A DNA stretch of 10,000 bases, from the NCBI GenBank assembly GCA_018398765.1, contig JAHBMJ010003391.1:1-10000 (forward strand), in the 5' to 3' direction. This DNA is from Chromera velia (Eukaryota > Sar > Chromeraceae). A model generated the notes under the pieces. That model was given only the letters and a program-made list of their open reading frames with translations, did no database searches and was not told the origin of the DNA. The position numbers and the translations under genes are program-made. How positions within the stretch are numbered: the stretch's first letter is position 1; the number at the start of each line of letters is the position of its first letter. Of this stretch, positions 6,540 through 10,000 are shown piece after piece.

Positions 6540-6701
6540 CTTTTAGAATTTTTTTTCGCGCCTCAGAAGTCTTCGAAGGGAGGCGTTCTCCTTGGAGTGA
6601 CGAATCAGACGAACAGGTACCTTATGGGATTTTTTTCTGTGCTTCATCAGTTTTTGAAGAGAAGGGCTCTGCTTGGAGGGAAGAACTAGATGACGAAGAC
6701 G
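6540..6701 (-). repeat. 81-bp tandem duplication of the end of exon 2 with its splice donor
   Basis: Two units of 27 codons, in the same frame, align along their length: LQAEPFSSKTDEAQKKI in the first and LQGERLPSKTSEARKKI in the second. Each ends in AAG followed by a donor-like sequence: AAG/GTACCT at 6620 in the first, AAG/GCAAGT at 6539 in the second. The first differs by a TAA in place of the codon for Lys that precedes the junction. The duplication thus copied an exon end together with its 5' splice site. Confidence 0.75.
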
Positions 6702-6950
6702 TAGCAGCTGGCTCTGGGGAGCAATCCCGACTGCTACATGCACCTGGGGTGGTCCAGGAAGGATAATCCTGTCTCGTCGCTCTCTTACGATCTTCCATGA
6801 GGGACTCCCATAATTTGTGCAGAGCCTGCGCAACATCCTCACAGTGGGTTTCCTCCATTAGGTCGTCCTCTTTCAACTCCCACAGAGACGACATTGACGA
6901 GGAGGCAGATGATACTGGTTTCTTCAGCCTCCCACTGCGAGTTTGTGATT
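6540..6950 (-). CDS. Exon 2 of the minus-strand gene, with in-frame stop in a duplicated exon end
   Basis: The frame is entered after ATGTCTGCAG (3' splice site ending at 6951) in phase 1. The first 69 codons encode a basic then Ser-rich start (TRSGRLKKPVSSASSSMSS), acidic and helical stretches (LKEDDLMEETHCEDVAQALH) and WESLMEDRKRATRQ. A usable donor, CCCCAG/GTGCAT, lies at 6743. Beyond it the frame continues through a Ser-rich stretch into two tandem 81-bp units, 6621-6701 and 6540-6620. The first has a TAA stop at 6622-6624; the second keeps the frame to a GC donor at 6539. The protein therefore either ends at 6622, or the stop is skipped by splicing at 6743, or this allele is broken. Confidence 0.6.
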
Positions 6951-7122
6951 CTGCAGACATACGAAAAACAAAGATAAGAAACACACAGATTGAGAAAACG
7001 TTTATAAGAGATAGTAAAAAAGTTAAAAAGAGACAAAATGTGACGAGAGAGAGAGAGAGAGAAAGAGAGAGAAAGAGGGAGAGGGAGAGGGAGAGGGAGG
7101 GGGAGAGGGAGAGGGAGAGGGA

Positions 7123-7165
<43 letters not shown>

Positions 7166-7202
7166 TCTCTGAGAGAGAGAGACAGAGAGAGAGGGTAAGA
7201 GA

Positions 7203-7254
<52 letters not shown>

Positions 7255-7324
7255 GAAACAAGGACAAAGAGAGAAAAAGAGAAAGAGAACACACAGAGAG
7301 AAAGTTGTCATTGAAACCATTAAC
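6951..7324 (-). other. Intron 1 of the minus-strand gene
   Basis: On the minus strand it begins GTTAATGG after ACCG and ends TATGTCTGCAG. Its 374 nt join exon 1 and exon 2 in phase 1, and the frames on both sides close at stops if it is kept (TAA at 7320-7322). It is mostly a TC-rich microsatellite in the sense direction, which supplies an extremely long pyrimidine tract upstream of the acceptor. Confidence 0.7.
7042..7290 (+). repeat. GA-rich dinucleotide/hexanucleotide microsatellite
   Basis: Long runs of GA, with GAGAGG hexamers at about 7077-7130, interrupted by ACAGTCTCTGA and AGAAAGA variants. On the minus strand it reads TC/CTCTCC. Open frames through it encode only Arg-Glu or Leu-Ser alternation and are artefacts. 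It lies wholly within intron 1 of the minus-strand gene. Confidence 0.95.
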
Positions 7325-8024
7325 CGGTTTGAGTGTCCTTCTTTGTCTTCAGTTCATGCCTAGACGGTCTCTTGCCCTTGAAGTTCTTGACACGCTCCAG
7401 CTCTCTAACGGCCTGGTCTCTTTTTTGCTCGAATTCGTCTGTTTCCTTGCCTGCATCCGACAGCCTCTCTGTAAATGCCTCGGTGTCTGAAATTTTTTCG
7501 TCGTCGCTCTGCTCCTCCTCCACCATCTCTTCATCTTCAACGATGAATGACTTCATGGAATCGTCACTCTCTTCGTCTTCTGACTCCTCTCCCTTCCCAG
7601 CTTCCTTTGCCTCTAAATCGAGGTATTTCTTTGTCCGGCTTTTCTTGTCTTTCTGACGAGCAGAGGCAGAGAGGCTAGGCGCCACCAGGTTGTCTAGCTT
7701 CTTCATCTGCATACGGAGGTTATCCAGATACGCTTTTGTTGAGCCCTCAGAGACCAGAATGGCCGAAGATGCACCAGATGCTTCAGCGAGGCGGTAGAGA
7801 TTGAGGCGCTCTGGCGAATCAGCCCATCTCGGAATGGTGGGAGTTTGATCTCGACGAGTCTCTTCCTCTAGCTCTTCCTCCTCACGTCTCTCCCTCTTCT
7901 TTGACAGCTTATCACCATCTCGTTTCTTCCCGCCGTCTTTCTCACCCTTCCGCTTTCGACCTGCAGAGGTCTCTCCGAGAAGCAAGAGAAAGAGGAGAAC
8001 ACAGAGAACGTAGGGCACCCTCAT
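7325..8024 (-). CDS. Exon 1: secreted or membrane-targeted highly charged protein, start of the minus-strand gene
   Basis: The ATG at 8022-8024 is preceded in frame by a stop (8037-8039). It opens an ideal signal peptide: MRVPYVLCVLLFLLLLGETSA with likely cleavage after residue 21. The mature part begins very basic (RKRKGEKDGGKKRDGDKLSKK), passes through mixed charged helix and a less charged stretch (about residues 60-115), then a strongly acidic region near 145-190 (GEESEDEESDDSMKSFIVED), and ends in a basic segment. The 233 codons plus one base end at a GT donor (ACCG/GTTAAT), and the frame continues in exon 2. The signal peptide implies entry into the secretory pathway; in an alga it could also be the first part of a plastid-targeting presequence. 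No known domain was recognised. The gene is divergent from the membrane-protein gene at 8483. Confidence 0.75.
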
Positions 8025-8482
8025 TCCCGAGGCCCGTTACTGGATTGGTTGATTGATTGATAGATGCATGACTGATCGATTGATTAAACGACTGAATGAT
8101 AAATGGTGCAGGGCCGCGATGGGCCGCGGTATACTGCGGTATAGGTTCAGATGGAGACGGCATGCAGCACTTCGATCCTGCAGAGAAATCGATAGATTGA
8201 GATCCTGAGACCTTCAGCCTTCCTGCATGCAATCAGTCGATTCGTTGAATCAATTTTGAACCTTTGTGAACTTTAGCAACCTCTGTGTGTCTGTGAGGGC
8301 AGTTGTGGGAGACAGTGGTGTCAAAGAGCATGATGTAGTGAGGCCTCATGCCCTTCATGGCGCCCTTTCCATAGCATCGAACTTTGTCCGTACCAGGAGC
8401 TTAGGGGTCTGTGCATCTCTTACGAGAGAGAAGGGTAGAGAAGAGTACATACCCGGCATGGTCTGGATGGTGAGAGAAGGAA
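8025..8482. promoter_or_regulatory. Shared intergenic region between divergent genes
   Basis: The start codons of the minus-strand signal-peptide gene and the plus-strand membrane-protein gene lie 458 bp apart, head to head, so both promoters and 5' leaders are expected here. Visible structure: a degenerate GATT/TGAT run at about 8042-8098; a GC-rich block at 8111-8145 with GGGCCGCG twice and GCGGTATA twice; and a plus-strand upstream ATG at 8458 whose short frame ends at 8496, overlapping the start of the main frame. No clear TATA box was seen at a fitting distance. The region has no open frame that looks like protein. Confidence 0.55.
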
Positions 8483-10000
8483 ATGCCGGAGTCTGATCAG
8501 ATAGGAGACGACGCTCTCAGCAGATGCCTGTCTCGGGCGAGTCTGGAGACGAGTGTCCAGCGCCTCCTTGTTGGTGGTGGCCTCTGCCTAGATGCCTCGC
8601 AGGAGAGTTTCTGCCACCGGCACGATCAGCCTCTATGTGCCGAGACGTTGGGCTGTCCAGATGAGGGTGGGGGGGCGGGGGCGGTCCGCATAGAGGACGA
8701 AGCAGGGAGACTGAAGACGCGAAAGACGGGGCTAAGTGCCGTATCTTGTCAGGAGTCTGAGGAGAGGTCTCTGGATGAGTTAGAGGATAGCCTTGCGGTC
8801 TCCAAAAAGGCGAGAGTCTCCGTGCCTCCAAATTCCCCCACTGGCCCCTCTCTGGAGGTCTGTGGGGGGGACATGGAGGGAACTGTAGTGTGGCAAGACA
8901 GAGACGGAAAGGGAGAAGGAGAGGAAGTCTGTCTATCCGTGGATCCTTTGGCTGTAGGAGGCGATCGAGAAGATGTGGAGGGAGGTGTTGGTGTGGAGAG
9001 TCCAGGAAGAGGGGAAGGATTGGATCTGGAAAAGGGGGTCGATTCAAAATCTGGTGGTGGGGCTGAGATGGACCGTAGAGAGTCGGAGAGTGGAGATGCA
9101 CGCTTCGCGGTGTGCAGAGTGCCAGGAGTTTGTTGGGGGCACACGACGGTGTACCTGGACTCCCCTCTGCAGTTGACCTCACACCTCTACGGCTTCTTCG
9201 TTTTCTGCCCAGTCTGGTTCAGCTTGGCTTTTGGGATGAGTTTTTTTAACGTTCCCTACTTGTTTACTCTTTTTTCTCCTCATGTCTTCTACGTTTTGTA
9301 TACCGGCGTGTCTCTTGTTGCAAGGGAATGCACTTGCAGGTGCTCGCAAACGTTCACGCACGTGGTCCTGCCGTTCACCCTCTATTCCCTGCTCATGTCA
9401 CTGGTTTCTTTGGCCTCGGAGCTACAAGCTGAAAAGCAGGGTTGGGCAAAGACCATTGCTTTCCCCCTTGCTTATGCTGATGAGTATTCTGGCATTCGTT
9501 TCTTCGCATCTGTTGGTGTTTTTGGCTTTTTCATTCCGACGTTTCAATTCCCCTGTCTCTTTTTCCCTTCGTTGTCCCGCACAGATTGTGCCCTGTCACT
9601 CGGGGGCTTCTGCTTGTTGCTTTGTGGCGCGGGATTTGTTTGTTGTTTTGTAGCCGTGGCCGCGGCTTGGAATGCCGCTCCTCTCAACCGCGGTCGAACA
9701 CCAGCGACCGCTCTCGTCTTTTTCCTTGCCTCCGTTCTTGTTTTTCCAACAACAAATTTTGTGCGTCGGTCGGTCCCCCGAAAATTTCTCGCAAAGGAGG
9801 CAGAAGCAATGAGGCATGAGGGAAGCACGTTCTTTTTTAAGCCCGTCTTAATTGAACTGGTCGATGGGAATGCGGACAGGAAAGACTCGGAAAGGGTAGA
9901 GGGGGGCAGCACACGAACGCCTTCGGCTCTTGGCAAGTCGGATGTCCACGATGGTCACATGGCAAAGAGCGAGGGAGGGGAGTGGGGAGGTCAGGAGGCG
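8483..10000 (+). CDS. Multi-pass membrane protein of unknown family, N-terminal 506 codons, cut by window end
   Basis: The ATG at 8483 is preceded in frame by TGA at 8471-8473. From there the frame has no stop to base 10000, where the window cuts it. Residues 1 to about 225 are acidic, Gly- and Ser-rich, with little hydrophobic character, probably disordered. From residue 235 a run of hydrophobic segments follows: about 237-255 (GFFVFCPVWFSLAFGMSFF), 259-279, 294-312, 338-361 (many Phe), 372-396 (Cys-rich, GGFCLLLCGAGFVCCFVAV) and 408-424. That makes six likely membrane passes. The C-terminal part in view is charged and hydrophilic. A Cys-rich loop (RECTCRCSQ, 281-289) lies between passes 2 and 3. 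No transporter or receptor signature was recognised. A 506-codon open stretch, with a sharp change from acidic tail to membrane domain, makes a real gene likely; an intron within or beyond cannot be excluded. Confidence 0.75.
   Translation, partial: MPESDQIGDDALSRCLSRASLETSVQRLLVGGGLCLDASQESFCHRHDQPLCAETLGCPDEGGGAGAVRIEDEAGRLKTRKTGLSAVSCQESEERSLDELEDSLAVSKKARVSVPPNSPTGPSLEVCGGDMEGTVVWQDRDGKGEGEEVCLSVDPLAVGGDREDVEGGVGVESPGRGEGLDLEKGVDSKSGGGAEMDRRESESGDARFAVCRVPGVCWGHTTVYLDSPLQLTSHLYGFFVFCPVWFSLAFGMSFFNVPYLFTLFSPHVFYVLYTGVSLVARECTCRCSQTFTHVVLPFTLYSLLMSLVSLASELQAEKQGWAKTIAFPLAYADEYSGIRFFASVGVFGFFIPTFQFPCLFFPSLSRTDCALSLGGFCLLLCGAGFVCCFVAVAAAWNAAPLNRGRTPATALVFFLASVLVFPTTNFVRRSVPRKFLAKEAEAMRHEGSTFFFKPVLIELVDGNADRKDSERVEGGSTRTPSALGKSDVHDGHMAKSEGGEWGGQEA

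Noticed and set aside
6797-7198. Plus-strand frame with long Arg-Glu alternation
   Set aside because: It is the other strand of exon 2 plus the GA microsatellite.
6622-7320. A 232-codon minus-strand frame starting in Leu-Ser repeats
   Set aside because: Its first two thirds translate the TC microsatellite of intron 1. Only the part after 6950 is kept, as exon 2.
7333-7656. Plus-strand Ser-rich frame of 107 codons
   Set aside because: It is antisense to the acidic part of exon 1 of the signal-peptide gene.
8470-8520. A possible 51-nt intron (GTGAGAGAAG to CGCTCTCAG) across the start of the membrane-protein frame
   Set aside because: Removing it joins to no upstream frame that has an ATG in the right phase, so the unspliced ATG at 8483 was kept. 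It could still be spliced in a leader.
8517-9182. A 221-codon minus-strand Pro/His/Ser-rich frame
   Set aside because: It is antisense to the acidic N-terminal region of the membrane-protein frame. Gly/Glu-rich coding DNA yields Pro/Ser-rich antisense frames, and the sense frame is far longer and carries membrane segments.

Overview
The window looks like nuclear DNA of a eukaryote. Coding frames are broken by spliceosomal-type introns, there are long microsatellites, and decayed DNA transposons sit between and inside genes. Nothing suggests operons or bacterial signals. The style (acidic and Ser/Pro-rich hypothetical proteins, GA and TCTG arrays, multi-pass proteins of no known family) would fit a protist alga such as a chromerid, but no sequence here proves this and an animal is not excluded. 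No rRNA, tRNA or CRISPR array was seen.

Left part (1-2857), mobile and repeat DNA. Positions 1-569 hold no gene I can support. A decayed transposase of the Merlin/IS1016 (ISXO2-like DDE) type lies on the plus strand at 863-1771, spread over several frames by indels and stops. An 81-bp repeat lies in inverted orientation on its two sides (one copy at 570-650; three copies at 2334-2754). Between the transposase and the right-hand copies are a 70-bp tandem duplication and long TCTG arrays.

Middle (2858-4835). A plus-strand exon (2858-3437) begins at a clear 3' splice site and encodes a charged helix followed by a proline-rich tail. It is followed by a non-autonomous transposon (3529-4105) with G-run terminal inverted repeats and a 9-bp target duplication, then by an AT-rich island.

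Right (about 5131-8024). A minus-strand gene starts at 8024 with a signal peptide. I could trace five exons whose four junctions all fall in phase 1; one junction is a probable GC-AG intron. Its first intron is filled by a TC/GA microsatellite and its third carries two more copies of the 81-bp repeat. An in-frame stop in exon 2, inside an 81-bp tandem duplication of the exon end, makes the main product uncertain.

Far right (8483-10000). A plus-strand reading frame of 506 codons begins at 8483 and stays open to the window edge. It encodes an acidic, probably disordered N-terminal region followed by about six membrane segments. It is divergently arranged with the signal-peptide gene, and the 458 bp between the two start codons should hold both promoters.
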